The notes: a model not told the origin generated them from the sequence alone. A stretch of 64,000 nt of DNA from Paenibacillus sp. 453mf (GCF_900116105.1 NZ_FPAC01000001.1:238862-302861); one strand, 5' to 3'; shown: positions 53,594-62,800, counted from the first letter of the stretch. Made by a program: numbers and translations.

Positions 53594-54369
53594 GTAACTT
53601 TTTGATGCTGATACATAATGAGAATATGAAGATCTACCGCCGTATACGGACCTGGGTGATGCTCGGGATTATCATTGTGATGTCAATCCTCATTCCTTAT
53701 CTGCTATCTAGCACGGGGGGAGGAGCCTCAACCTACTATTGGGAAGGGGCTATGCTCACGGTGTCGTTCATCAGCTTCCTGAATACGATCTTTGCGGTCG
53801 TGATTGCGGCCGATTCGGTGGCAGGTGAATTCTCTTGGGGTACGATTAAGCTGCTGCTGATTCGTCCGTGGACCCGAAGCAAGATTCTGGCTTCCAAATA
53901 TGTATCCGTACTGCTATTCAGTCTGCTGACTACGCTCCTTATGACAGGGTTATCCCTGCTTACGTGCTCGGTTCTGATGTCTACGGAGGCTGTCGTGTCA
54001 CAGATGTCGGGAGTTTACACACCTGCAGGTTATGCGTTCGTCAGCTGGCTGTATGAATATGTGGACTTGTTTATCACTTTGGCGATTGCATTTATGCTAT
54101 CCACGGTATTCAGATCAGGAGCCCTTGCCATCGGGTTATCTCTATTTATCTTGTTTACGCAAGGGATCTTTGGTTTAATCTTTGATCCGGATCGTTATTT
54201 CTGGGGGAAATACGTTCTGTTCACTAACATGGACCTCAGTCAATATATGTTCGGTTCAGGTAACAGTGTGATGAGCCTGGGCTTCTCTATTGCGGTGCTT
54301 GCTGTTTATTATGTTCTATTTATGGGTATTACCTTTTATGTCTTTCATAAGAGAGACGTGGCTGCTTAG
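53590..54369 (+). CDS. ABC-2 type permease
   Basis: A 259-aa membrane partner of the preceding ATPase with six predicted TM helices. The first is at VMLGIIIVMSILIPYLL, and the family stretch AADSVAGEFSWGTIKLLLIRPWTRSKILASKYVSVLLFSLL follows it, typical of BcrB/ABC2_membrane permeases. The TTG start overlaps the ATPase stop, with GGGAGGTGAG upstream. Likely an exporter or an immunity/resistance pump. The substrate is unknown. The neighbouring 41-aa membrane peptide under a matching operator is one candidate partner, by inference only. Confidence 0.9.
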   Translation: MSNFLMLIHNENMKIYRRIRTWVMLGIIIVMSILIPYLLSSTGGGASTYYWEGAMLTVSFISFLNTIFAVVIAADSVAGEFSWGTIKLLLIRPWTRSKILASKYVSVLLFSLLTTLLMTGLSLLTCSVLMSTEAVVSQMSGVYTPAGYAFVSWLYEYVDLFITLAIAFMLSTVFRSGALAIGLSLFILFTQGIFGLIFDPDRYFWGKYVLFTNMDLSQYMFGSGNSVMSLGFSIAVLAVYYVLFMGITFYVFHKRDVAA

Positions 54370-54507
54370 AATAGTAGTCTTGTCATTCGATTGTGGATAC
54401 CTTCATTTGCTATAATGTCTAGGAATGCTGCGGAAGAAGAGGTTGCATAACTTGTTGTGTGACTTACATATTTACAATAGAAATAGACATGAATGGAGGA
54501 AGTGAAC

Positions 54508-55587
54508 TTGGCTCAAACCAACAGGTTTTTCCGATTCTGTATCGGTATAATCCTGATCCTGCTTGTTATCTTCTTGGGTGACAAGGTCAAATTTATTTTT
54601 AATCCGCTATTTTCTCTACTTAGTGTGATACTAGTTCCGGCGATGCTGGCAGGCTTCTTCTATTATCTGCTAAGGCCGCTTGTTGAGCTGATGCATAAAC
54701 GAAGAGTCAATCGAACGCTCGCCATTTTTCTCATATACCTGGTATTCGGTCTGATTATGGCTGGATTTATTATCGGGATCTGGCCGTCGCTTCGGGAACA
54801 GTTCCTCGCATTCATCGAGAATGCGCCGAATTTGGTTCGAATGCTGACAGAGCAAGTAGAGGATCTGGAAGAGAGTGGAATACTGGCACAGATCTTGCCA
54901 GAGGGAACTAACATTCTATCTCGTATCACTGAAGTCATTGATCAAGGATTTACGGTACTGACCAATTACATGTCCAGTGTGGTATCATTCTTCTCCGGCT
55001 TCATTATGGTGTTGTTTGTCACACCGATTATTCTGTACTTCATGCTGAAGGAAGGCGGGAAATTCGGGGAGAAGATTGTAGGCTTCATGCCTAAGCGTTT
55101 CCGTGACGAGGGCACGGATCTGATGGATGAAATCGACAGCTCTCTCAGTGGATTTATCGTCGGTCGTGTCATCATTAATGTGTCGCTTGGTGTACTAATG
55201 TACATCGGATTTCTGATCATTGATCTGCCGTACGCGCTGCTGTTGACGGTCATTGCGGTCATTATGAATTTCATCCCCTTCATCGGGGCATTCTTGTCTT
55301 CGGTGCCGATTGTCATCATTGCCTTCATCCAGTCACCTTCCATGGCAATCTGGGCTTTGGTGATTATCCTTGCCGCACAGCAAATTCAGGATAACCTGCT
55401 AGCGCCGTATATCTTCAACAAATCGCTCGATATCCATCCGATTACGACGATTGTCGTTGTGCTTGTGGGTGGTGATATTGCAGGCTTGTTGGGGGTTATT
55501 CTTGCCATTCCGCTCTATATGACGCTGAAGATTGTAATTACCAAAGTGTACCATATTTTCTTCAAGGACAAATGGGAGAAGGCGTAG
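54508..55587 (+). CDS. AI-2E family transporter (YdbI/YtvI-like permease)
   Basis: A 359-aa membrane protein with seven to eight TM helices and a long amphipathic region (about 85-145). The conserved block FVTPIILYFMLKEGGKFGEKIVGFMPKRFRDEG and the later IPFIGAFLSSVPIVIIAF, ILAAQQIQDNLLAPYIFNKSLDIHPITTIVVVLVGGDIAGLLGVILAIPLY patterns define the AI-2E (UPF0118) family. Members include TqsA and Na+/H+ antiporter-like proteins. The substrate is unknown. The TTG at 54508 is chosen for GGAGG 7 nt upstream. The ATG at 54493 overlaps that site. Confidence 0.9.
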   Translation: MAQTNRFFRFCIGIILILLVIFLGDKVKFIFNPLFSLLSVILVPAMLAGFFYYLLRPLVELMHKRRVNRTLAIFLIYLVFGLIMAGFIIGIWPSLREQFLAFIENAPNLVRMLTEQVEDLEESGILAQILPEGTNILSRITEVIDQGFTVLTNYMSSVVSFFSGFIMVLFVTPIILYFMLKEGGKFGEKIVGFMPKRFRDEGTDLMDEIDSSLSGFIVGRVIINVSLGVLMYIGFLIIDLPYALLLTVIAVIMNFIPFIGAFLSSVPIVIIAFIQSPSMAIWALVIILAAQQIQDNLLAPYIFNKSLDIHPITTIVVVLVGGDIAGLLGVILAIPLYMTLKIVITKVYHIFFKDKWEKA

Positions 55588-55634
55588 CCCATGGAGCTGT
55601 TCCCTTAGTGGAGTCTCTCTAGATCTAACACAGT

Positions 55635-55683
55635 AAGGCCCGCAGATCTGTCACGAACAGACATGCGGGCCTTATCAATTTAT
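55635..55683. terminator. Bidirectional terminator
   Basis: AAGGCCCGCA (55635-55644) pairs with TGCGGGCCTT (55674-55683), with an inner TCTGT/ACAGA stem. Serves the convergent AI-2E and CNNM-type genes. Confidence 0.85.
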
Positions 55684-55694
55684 ATAGTAACGAA

Positions 55695-57047
55695 TTACTC
55701 TGCAAGTGCGGATTCCTCTTCGCCGCTCGCGGCAGGCAGAGGTTCTCTCGGAATAACAGCCACCTTCAGGAAGCGGTTCTTCTCCTTCTCCAGCAGAATG
55801 AAGGTGAGTCCTTCGAATTCGTATTCTTCTTGTTCATTCATCTCGGGCTGATGGCTGTACAGCCATCCTCCAATGGTATCCCACTCGTTAGTGTCAAGTG
55901 TGGCGAGGAGTAGATCATTTACCTTGGACAGAGATACCTTCCCATTAAATATAATGTAGTTATTATCCATAATCTGGATTTCTTCTTCTTCATCTGCGTC
56001 GAATTCATCCCGAATCTCTCCGACGATCTGCTCCAGCACGTCTTCAATCGTGACGATACCCGAGGTTCCGCCATATTCATCAACGAGGATGGCAATATGA
56101 TTGCCTTCCTGCTGCATCTTGTGAAGCAGTTCTTTAACCGGTGTTGTTTCGTGAACTGCGGGAATCGGTTGAATAAGACCGGTAATGTCAATATCGGAGG
56201 AGTTGTCTCCGTAATATTCCAGGAAAAATTGCTTCGTATTAATGATGCCGATAATATCGTCCTTATTCTCATTCACGACCGGGAACCGGGTGTACTGCTC
56301 TTCACGAATGATGGCGAGATTCTCTTCAACAGATTTGTTGACGTACAAGCATACCATATCGGTTCTCGGAACCATGATTTCCTTGGCGAGCATTTCATCA
56401 AAAGCGAAGATCCGGCTTACATATCCAAATTCGCTCTGATTAATCTTGCCGCTCTCGAAGCTCTCATTAATAATAATCTGCAGCTCTTCCTCAGAGTGAG
56501 CCTCTTCGTGCCCAGAAGCAGGTTTAACGCCAAACAGCTTAACAAGACCGTTAGCAGAGCCGTTCAAGACGAAAATAAATGGGTACATTAATTTGTTAAA
56601 CCAAATGATCGGTTTGGCCGTTAACATGGCGACCGTTTCTGCCTTTCGAATCGCAACCGTCTTAGGTGCCAGCTCGCCGACTACGACATGTAAGTAAGTA
56701 ATCGCCATAAAGGCGATAAAGAAGGATAAGAAGGATCCTACGGCCTCCGGTACATGCATTCTTTCAAAAAGAGGGTGCAGTATCTTCTCTACGGTTGGCT
56801 CTCCCAGCCATCCGAGTCCCAGCGAGGTAATCGTGATCCCCAGCTGACAGGCGGATAGATAGCCGTCCAGATTAGCAACCACTTGCCTAACTGCGGCGGC
56901 TCGCTTGTTCCCTTCTGCGATCAGTTGATCCAATCGACTCGTCCTTACACGTACAATCGCAAACTCCACTGCGACAAAAAATGCCGAAAAACCAATCAAT
57001 ACGGCCACGAAGGCCAGGTTTAACGCGTACCTACTACCTTCTTCCAT
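55695..57047 (-). CDS. CNNM/HlyC-type membrane protein (DUF21, CBS pair, CorC_HlyC)
   Basis: A 450-aa protein. The N-terminal DUF21 membrane domain (about 5-195) has four TM segments including NLAFVAVLIGFSAFFVAVEFAIVRVRTSRL and LGITITSLGLGWLGEPTV. Two CBS motifs (about 210-335) contain MVPRTDMVCLYVNKS and GIVTIEDVLEQIVGEIRDE. The CorC_HlyC domain (about 350-435) closes the protein. Related B. subtilis proteins (YhdP, MpfA/YhdP group) act in magnesium efflux, so ion export is the likely role, despite the hemolysin label. ATG at 57047 follows AGGAAGAG. An upstream ATG at 57068 would overlap the site. Confidence 0.9.
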   Translation of the reverse strand: MEEGSRYALNLAFVAVLIGFSAFFVAVEFAIVRVRTSRLDQLIAEGNKRAAAVRQVVANLDGYLSACQLGITITSLGLGWLGEPTVEKILHPLFERMHVPEAVGSFLSFFIAFMAITYLHVVVGELAPKTVAIRKAETVAMLTAKPIIWFNKLMYPFIFVLNGSANGLVKLFGVKPASGHEEAHSEEELQIIINESFESGKINQSEFGYVSRIFAFDEMLAKEIMVPRTDMVCLYVNKSVEENLAIIREEQYTRFPVVNENKDDIIGIINTKQFFLEYYGDNSSDIDITGLIQPIPAVHETTPVKELLHKMQQEGNHIAILVDEYGGTSGIVTIEDVLEQIVGEIRDEFDADEEEEIQIMDNNYIIFNGKVSLSKVNDLLLATLDTNEWDTIGGWLYSHQPEMNEQEEYEFEGLTFILLEKEKNRFLKVAVIPREPLPAASGEEESALAE

Positions 57048-57326
57048 TTCACATCTCTTCCTCTTCATGAATTTAAACTATAAAGTCGAATCAAATTCAT
57101 TTGATGAATAATTTATGAATTTGATTCAGTTTAACGAATATTATAGCTCAATTCAGGCCGTCTGAAAATACGCCCTAATGCACAGCGAATGTCAAGCGAT
57201 TTGATTACATCACTGTATCTTGAGTCCATATCCCATATTTTTTAGCTCGGACATGCATGTTTCTTGCAAAAATTTGTCACACTGTATAGATGACTCCGAA
57301 TCTATACATAAGAAGGGGGCTGGCTC

Positions 57327-58766
57327 ATGATTTGGCTGGTCATCGTTATACTGATCTTATTTTATTTCCTGCAAACGGTCCTCTTATTTGTACTGGAGTA
57401 TGAGAGACCGGTCAAGGCGGGAGTATGGATTCTTCTATCCATCTGCCTGCCTGTTATTGGAATCATTCTCTATTTCCTGGCCGGCCGGCCCTATCATCGG
57501 ATGAGGAAGCATGTGAAGAGTGAGGTGTGGGAGCACATTCATCAGCATCTCTCTTCGCAGACCAAAGTGATAACGACTGTAGAAGACATGCACAGCGCAA
57601 CATTTACAGCTCACAACCGGCTGTTTAACTTGATGTCCCACATGCCGAATAGTGCAATTACGGGGTGCAACGAGACGAAGTATTTTACGGAAGGTGAGCC
57701 GTTGTTTGCTTCCCTGCTCCATGATATAGAACTGGCACAGCATCATATTCACATCCAGTTTTATATTTTTCGCGATGATATTATCGGCACCATGTTTCAG
57801 GATCTCCTTATTGAAAAAGCTGAGCAGGGCGTAAAAGTCAGCATCATCTGCGACGGGGTCGGCAGCAAAGCCCTTCCGAAGCCCTTCATTCAGAGAATGA
57901 AGAAGGCGGGGATCGAGATTCACTTCTTCCTGCCCCCGGGCCTTGCGATGAAGCTGCGTAAGCTGAACTACCGTAACCATCGCAAGATAGTCGTTATCGA
58001 CGGTACCATCGGGTATACCGGAGGAATGAATATCGGGGATGAGTACCGGGGGCAATCGCAGAAAATGGGCTTCTGGCGTGATACGCATATGCGGATCAGC
58101 GGCGACGCTGTATATTTCCTGCAGACGACCTTTCTCAAGGACTGGGAGATGGTATCCGGGCAGACCGTAGAAGAGGATCGCATTCCTTCCTTATTCCCAC
58201 CACATGACTGCCAGGTTGATGAGCAGGTTCAGATTGTGGAGAGCGGACCGGATGAGACGCGGCATTTGATTCAGGAAGTTTGCTTCAGTGCCATTACACA
58301 AGCGAGCAAGCGGATCTACATTACAACGCCGTATTTTATACCGGACGATGCGCTCATGACTGCACTGAAGACGGCTGTCTATGCAGGAGTGGATGTGCGA
58401 ATTCTCATTCCGTATGAGGCAGACTATGCGGTCGTGCTTCAGGCAACGCTGTCTTATGTGGAAGAGCTGCTGACGGCGGGAGTTCAGTTCTATCGTTATA
58501 AGAAAGGCTTCATTCATTCCAAGGTCATCATTGTTGATGATTTGCTGGCGTCTGTCGGCTCGGCTAACCTGGATATGCGCAGCTTCTACAGCAATTTTGA
58601 ATTGACCTCGGTCATGTATTCAGAGAGTGCGATCAAGAGACTGGTGACTGATTTTGAAGGGGATCTAAGCCATAGCATGAAGCTCGAATTAAGCACGTTT
58701 ATTAAGCGTTCGAAATTAGGCAAATCCACTGAAATCCTGTGTAGGTTATTATCTCCTCTGCTCTAA
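57327..58766 (+). CDS. cls: Cardiolipin synthase (phospholipase D family)
   Basis: A 479-aa membrane enzyme joining two phosphatidylglycerols into cardiolipin and glycerol. Two N-terminal TM helices (about 2-20 and 30-50) precede two PLD domains with HKD motifs: His218-x-Lys220 in NHRKIVVIDGTIGYTGGMNIGDEY and His397-x-Lys399 in IHSKVIIVDDLLASVGSANLDMRSF. The short LAGRPYHRMRKH after TM2 is typical of Bacillus ClsA/YwnE proteins. Length is standard. SD GAAGGGGG. There is no clear terminator in the 150-bp gap to the YitT gene. Confidence 0.93.
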   Translation: MIWLVIVILILFYFLQTVLLFVLEYERPVKAGVWILLSICLPVIGIILYFLAGRPYHRMRKHVKSEVWEHIHQHLSSQTKVITTVEDMHSATFTAHNRLFNLMSHMPNSAITGCNETKYFTEGEPLFASLLHDIELAQHHIHIQFYIFRDDIIGTMFQDLLIEKAEQGVKVSIICDGVGSKALPKPFIQRMKKAGIEIHFFLPPGLAMKLRKLNYRNHRKIVVIDGTIGYTGGMNIGDEYRGQSQKMGFWRDTHMRISGDAVYFLQTTFLKDWEMVSGQTVEEDRIPSLFPPHDCQVDEQVQIVESGPDETRHLIQEVCFSAITQASKRIYITTPYFIPDDALMTALKTAVYAGVDVRILIPYEADYAVVLQATLSYVEELLTAGVQFYRYKKGFIHSKVIIVDDLLASVGSANLDMRSFYSNFELTSVMYSESAIKRLVTDFEGDLSHSMKLELSTFIKRSKLGKSTEILCRLLSPLL

Positions 58767-58857
58767 GGATTTTGGGTGATTTCTGTGGGAAAAACCAGCT
58801 TTCTATTCCATTATCTCGTCGTTGCTGACTCTTTTCGTGATTTCTGGATGTGGAGTA

Positions 58858-58866
58858 TGGTATAAT
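58858..58866 (+). promoter_or_regulatory. Extended -10 promoter for the YitT-family gene
   Basis: TGGTATAAT fits TGnTATAAT exactly. There is no good -35. The predicted leader carries a small hairpin, ATGTC-tttcg-GACAT (58880-58894), before the start codon at 58923. Confidence 0.65.
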
Positions 58867-58922
58867 AGTGTATCAGGTCATGTCTTTCGGACATAGAAAG
58901 GTTAAAAGAATAGGGGGATTCT

Positions 58923-59837
58923 ATGTCAAATATGACAACGAAGGAAATGATGCCAAGTCCGGGCAAACAGACGAAGGCAAACAGTTCTCCAATTAGTCTG
59001 CGGCTGCTGCAGCGTGCGATTATGATCGTCGTCGGCGCATCGCTCATGGCTGTAGCTCTTGAGATTTTTCTAATTCCCAATGGCGTTATTGACGGTGGTA
59101 TTACAGGGATATCGATTATGGTGTCTCAGCTCTTCGGTCTGCCGCTTGGTGTATTGCTGACACTGTTCAATCTGCCGTTTCTTCTGATTGGGTATAAGCA
59201 GATTGGCAAGACCTTTGCGGTATCTACACTGTTCGGTATTATCATTATGTCGATCGGTACACACCTATTGCATCATGTTCAGGCATTAACGCCGAATGAG
59301 CCGCTGCTTGGCGCTGTCTTTGGCGGTGTTATCCTCGGAGTGGGAGTAGGACTCGTTATCCGCTCGGGAGGTTCTCTTGATGGAACAGAGATTGTCGCAA
59401 TTCTGGTGAGTGGAAGGTCTCCATTTTCCGTCGGACAGGTCGTTCTGGTCATTAATGTGTTCATCTTCGTTATGGCAGGCTTCGTGTTTGGATGGCCGAA
59501 CGCGATGTATTCCATGATTGCGTATTATATTGCGATGAAGATGATCGACGTCACAATTGAAGGATTGGATCAATCCAAGTCGGTATGGATCATTAGTGAG
59601 AAGTACCGTGATATCGGAGAAGCTCTTGCAGATCGTCTAGGCCGCGGGGTTACATACCTGGATGGAGAAGGCGGATTCAGCGGGGACGAGAAGAAGGTGA
59701 TCTTCGTCGTCATTACGCGTCTGGAGGAAGCCAAGCTGAAGAACATCGTAGAGGACTGGGATCCACAGGCCTTTGTGGCGATTGGTAATATTCATGATGT
59801 AAAAGGCGGACGTTTCAAGAAAAAAGGCATTCACTAG
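58923..59837 (+). CDS. YitT family membrane protein (DUF161 + DUF2179)
   Basis: A 304-aa protein. Five TM helices (about 33-230) form the YitT/DUF161 part, with IPNGVIDGGITGISIMVSQLFGLPLG and GAVFGGVILGVGVGLVIRSGGSLDGTEIVAILVS as family hallmarks. The cytoplasmic C-terminal DUF2179 domain (about 225-300) carries TYLDGEGGFSGDEKKVIFVVITRLEEAKLK. The function is unknown in most members. Several paralogues occur in each Bacillales genome. SD is AGGGGG a few bases before the ATG. A strong terminator follows. Confidence 0.9.
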   Translation: MSNMTTKEMMPSPGKQTKANSSPISLRLLQRAIMIVVGASLMAVALEIFLIPNGVIDGGITGISIMVSQLFGLPLGVLLTLFNLPFLLIGYKQIGKTFAVSTLFGIIIMSIGTHLLHHVQALTPNEPLLGAVFGGVILGVGVGLVIRSGGSLDGTEIVAILVSGRSPFSVGQVVLVINVFIFVMAGFVFGWPNAMYSMIAYYIAMKMIDVTIEGLDQSKSVWIISEKYRDIGEALADRLGRGVTYLDGEGGFSGDEKKVIFVVITRLEEAKLKNIVEDWDPQAFVAIGNIHDVKGGRFKKKGIH

Positions 59838-59869
59838 CGATGACTTCTGTTATTGGTATATGTATAGAG

Positions 59870-59912
59870 AACCCGGTATCCCTAAGATTCATTAGGGTAC
59901 CGGGTATTTTTT
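59870..59912 (+). terminator. Terminator after the YitT-family gene
   Basis: ACCCGGTA (59870-59877) pairs with TACCGGGT (59897-59904), an inner CCCTAA/TTAGGG extends the stem, and ATTTTTTAT follows. Confidence 0.9.
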
Positions 59913-59974
59913 ATGCGCGGATGTGATCTGCCTCACTTCATGACACATCATATCAGCTTCGGTTCTGTCATAAC

Positions 59975-60865
59975 CTACTTCTTGTTCAGGTGCTTCAATA
60001 TATTCTCCAGTGGCTGCGGCGGCAGAGCAGCGAGAAGATCACCCTTCTCTGCTAGACGTGCGCCAATATTTAGCAGATGGAAGTCCTTCGGCCGTACGTC
60101 TGCTGCCACCTCATCCCATAACAGAGGCGTCGAGACGGAGGCGTGTTCTCTGGCGCGCGGAGTGTAGGGGGCAGCCAAGGTTTTACCCCCATAATGCTGG
60201 AGATAATCAAAATAGATCTTGTCGCCCCGGTCCTTCTTCATCCGTTCCAATGTGAATAAGTCTGGATGCTTCTGACATACATACATACCGACAAAATGAC
60301 CGAGCGTACGGAGCTCCTCGAACGTAATCCCGCTCTGGATGGGCACAATGATCTGCACACCTGTGGCACCTGATGTCTTGGGTACGGATTGAATGCCAAG
60401 TGAACTTAGGGTCTGCCCGACGAGGTGCGCGGCTTCCATAATTCGGGGCTCTTCCGGCAGGCTGGGGTCCAGATCGATCATCCATTCACAGGGCAGCTTA
60501 CTGCCAACATAATGAAGAGAAGGGTGAAACTCAAGTGCAGCCAGATTGCCAAGCCATAGAAGGACAGGCAGGTCCTCCATCACAATGTAGTTGATCCCTT
60601 CATGAACCGCCGTCTTGGCATAAGGAGGGAGAGGCTCAGGTGCATTTTTCTGATAAAAAAATTCGCCGTGAATCCCATGTGGATACCGGATGGTCGTGAG
60701 CAGCCGGTTCCTGCAGTATTTCAGCAGATAAGGGGAGAGCTCTGCCAGCTTCTGCAAATACATCGATTTCGTGACACCGGCTTCGGGCCAGAGAGGCTTG
60801 TCTGGATTCGTAATTGTAATATCCTGTCCTTCAATTTGAATCGTGCCCTTAATCGAACGCGGCAT
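59975..60865 (-). CDS. LigD-type polymerase (primase-polymerase) for end joining
   Basis: A 296-aa stand-alone AEP-superfamily polymerase domain of bacterial non-homologous end joining. It matches LigD POL: ITNPDKPLWPEAGVTKSMYLQKL near the start, TTIRYPHGIHGEFFYQKNAP, the metal-binding pair Asp131 and Asp133 (CEWMIDLDPS), KTSGATGVQI and ERMKKDRGDKIYFDYLQHYGGKTLAAPYTPR. It fills gaps with NTPs at breaks. In B. subtilis this domain is fused to the ligase (YkoU). Here it is a separate gene 3 bp after the ligase gene, with AGGAGGAG as ribosome site lying over the ligase stop. Confidence 0.92.
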   Translation of the reverse strand: MPRSIKGTIQIEGQDITITNPDKPLWPEAGVTKSMYLQKLAELSPYLLKYCRNRLLTTIRYPHGIHGEFFYQKNAPEPLPPYAKTAVHEGINYIVMEDLPVLLWLGNLAALEFHPSLHYVGSKLPCEWMIDLDPSLPEEPRIMEAAHLVGQTLSSLGIQSVPKTSGATGVQIIVPIQSGITFEELRTLGHFVGMYVCQKHPDLFTLERMKKDRGDKIYFDYLQHYGGKTLAAPYTPRAREHASVSTPLLWDEVAADVRPKDFHLLNIGARLAEKGDLLAALPPQPLENILKHLNKK

Positions 60866-60868
60866 AGG

Positions 60869-61825
60869 TCAGTTCTCCTCCTTCTGTGCTACTCGGCATT
60901 CTGCTGCAGGGATATGAGGGGCGAGGCTCTCTATCGTAGGGTGACGCATCGTTCCGCCGGGTGTCCATTCGAGAAAGGTAACACGCACGACAAGCTCGGG
61001 CTGTATCCACAGTGCGCCTTGATTCCTACCGGGTATATTGACAAAAGGCATATGCTTCACACCCATGCTCAGCGCTTGTTCCGTTAGTGTCCGCCAGTCC
61101 TGGACGGTAAATCTGCCAGTTCCGGCATGCCCGATATATTCAAGCTCTCCCTGTTCATTATACAGACCCAGCAGAAGTGAGTTGACGAGCTTGTCCCTGA
61201 ACGTAACCCCGCCGATAACGGCATATAAATCCCCGTTCTTCTTGCGTTTCTGCCACCGATTGTCCTTGCCGTCCATGGCGTAGGTGCTGTTCAGGTCTTT
61301 GACCACGACACCTTCAAGCTGCTGGGCTTTGACCGCTTCAAACAAGGCATTGCCATCCGGAAAATTCTGAACCAGTTGTACCTGCGGGTGAGGCTTGATC
61401 ATCTCAGCGAGCAGCTGCTGCCTCTCCGACAGCGGTCTGTCCGTAACCCATACACCATTCAGGTACAAAATATCAAATACCATGTAGGTAACCGGAACGC
61501 TCTTGAGGCCTTGCCCGATACTGCGTTCGCTCCTTAGGCTGTCCCGTCTCATGATCTCGTGAAAAGACGGCTTGCCCTCTCTGAATGCAATCAGCTCTCC
61601 GTCAAGGATAAAAGAAGAAGCGGATGAATAGACATCCGCTTGTGTAAATTCGGGGTACTGCAGGGTCCGGTCATTCCGTTTGCGATTAATGAGCTTCACT
61701 TCATGCCCGTCGTAATACGTTAGCATGCGGACACCGTCCCATTTCACCTGGGCAATCCAGGGAGGGCCGACAGGAAAAAGATTCGTTCGGATCGGTTCAA
61801 AGGGAATGACCGGCGTAAGTTCCAT
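60869..61825 (-). CDS. ligD: ATP-dependent DNA ligase of LigD type
   Basis: A 318-aa ligase sealing double-strand breaks with Ku. The adenylation nucleophile is Lys28 in QVKWDGVRM (motif I, KxDG). FILDGELIAF is motif III. The EGVVVKDLNSTYAMDGKDNRWQKRKKNGD region holds motifs IV-V. A short OB domain (about 215-310) ends with LVVRVTFLEWTPGGTMRHP. No polymerase or nuclease domain is attached, unlike YkoU or mycobacterial LigD. It is upstream of the polymerase gene on the minus strand and in the same unit. SD AAAGGAGAAG. Confidence 0.92.
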   Translation of the reverse strand: MELTPVIPFEPIRTNLFPVGPPWIAQVKWDGVRMLTYYDGHEVKLINRKRNDRTLQYPEFTQADVYSSASSFILDGELIAFREGKPSFHEIMRRDSLRSERSIGQGLKSVPVTYMVFDILYLNGVWVTDRPLSERQQLLAEMIKPHPQVQLVQNFPDGNALFEAVKAQQLEGVVVKDLNSTYAMDGKDNRWQKRKKNGDLYAVIGGVTFRDKLVNSLLLGLYNEQGELEYIGHAGTGRFTVQDWRTLTEQALSMGVKHMPFVNIPGRNQGALWIQPELVVRVTFLEWTPGGTMRHPTIESLAPHIPAAECRVAQKEEN

Positions 61826-61858
61826 TATCAGCTGCTTCTCCTTTAATACAATAATTAA

Positions 61859-62719
61859 TTACTTATAAACCATGCGAATTCCAATACCAAATGGATCTGT
61901 AACATAGGCTTCAGACTCCTGAGTTGTTACGGCATATCCGCCGGATTGAAGACGCAGCAGCGTTTCATCGAACGCTTCTTTACCCTCAAATATGATAGTG
62001 AAGTAATCAATTCCTAGCGCATCGTGAGGGGTGGCCGGCGCATTCTGACCGGCCCAAATATTAAGCCCGATATGATGGTGATATCCACCAGCAGACACAA
62101 ATACCGCTTGAAAGCGTGGATCATCCAGCACAATATCAAATCCAAGCAGCTTGTTGTAGAATTCGCGGGCTGCTGGGAGGCTGGATATATGAAAATGCAC
62201 ATGGCCGATGACGGTGTCTGCAGGCAGTCCGGTAAACGGCTTATCGCCCGCCAGCGCGAGCAGTCCGTGAACATCGACAGGATCACTTCCCATAATATAA
62301 TGATTCTTCTCATCGCGGCGCCATACACTTCTTGGCCGGTCAGCATAAATCTCAATGCCGTGTCCATCCGGATCGTTAATGTACAGTGCTTCACTGACAC
62401 TGTGATCGCCTTGACCAATTTCAATACCGCTGTCAATCAGTTGACGAAGTGCAAGACCCAGGGATTCCCGGTCTGGCAGAAGAATGGCAAAGTGGTACAG
62501 CCCGGCATGGCTTCTTGAGCGGATCGGCTTGGGATCCGTAAGCTCCTCCAATACGACAAGTGAACGGACACCGTCACTGGTTAGTACGGCCTGTTTTCCA
62601 TGCTGAGACAGCACCTTGAGTCCTACGACTCGTTCATAAAAATCGATAGAGCGTGTAAGCTCGCTGACGCGAAGCTTCACTTCGCCCAGCGTTGTAGCGG
62701 GATGAATAGAGTATGTCAT
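61859..62719 (-). CDS. VOC-family dioxygenase-like protein (CatE-like)
   Basis: A 286-aa protein with two vicinal-oxygen-chelate modules. LGEVKLRVSELTRSIDFYERVVGLKV opens the first module, and VIGHVHFHISSLPAAREFYNKLLGFD the second. Metal ligands are likely His in HVHFHI, HHIGLN and a Glu in GIEIYAD. The overall layout matches B. subtilis CatE, a catechol-2,3-dioxygenase acting in quinone detoxification. The start MTYSIHPATT at 62719 is chosen for AAGGAGGC. Codons upstream to 62749 include that site. A large palindrome (62764-62800) precedes the gene, as expected of a repressor target. It separates ku from ligD. Confidence 0.85.
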   Translation of the reverse strand: MTYSIHPATTLGEVKLRVSELTRSIDFYERVVGLKVLSQHGKQAVLTSDGVRSLVVLEELTDPKPIRSRSHAGLYHFAILLPDRESLGLALRQLIDSGIEIGQGDHSVSEALYINDPDGHGIEIYADRPRSVWRRDEKNHYIMGSDPVDVHGLLALAGDKPFTGLPADTVIGHVHFHISSLPAAREFYNKLLGFDIVLDDPRFQAVFVSAGGYHHHIGLNIWAGQNAPATPHDALGIDYFTIIFEGKEAFDETLLRLQSGGYAVTTQESEAYVTDPFGIGIRMVYK

Positions 62720-62763
62720 GTGTTTAATAGCCTCCTTGATCATGTCCATATGAACTAAAAAAT

Positions 62764-62800
62764 TACTAACTTACATTAAGTTACTTTATGTAAGTTAGTA
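62764..62800. promoter_or_regulatory. Long palindromic operator upstream of the VOC gene
   Basis: ACTAACTTACAT (62765-62776), 11-bp spacer, ATGTAAGTTAGT (62788-62799), with one more flanking T/A pair. The arms contain ACTTACAT/ATGTAAGT and the spacer itself has AAGTTACTT. A site like this, 45 bp before the start codon, is typical of a MarR/DUF24 (YodB/CatR)-type repressor. Confidence 0.75.
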
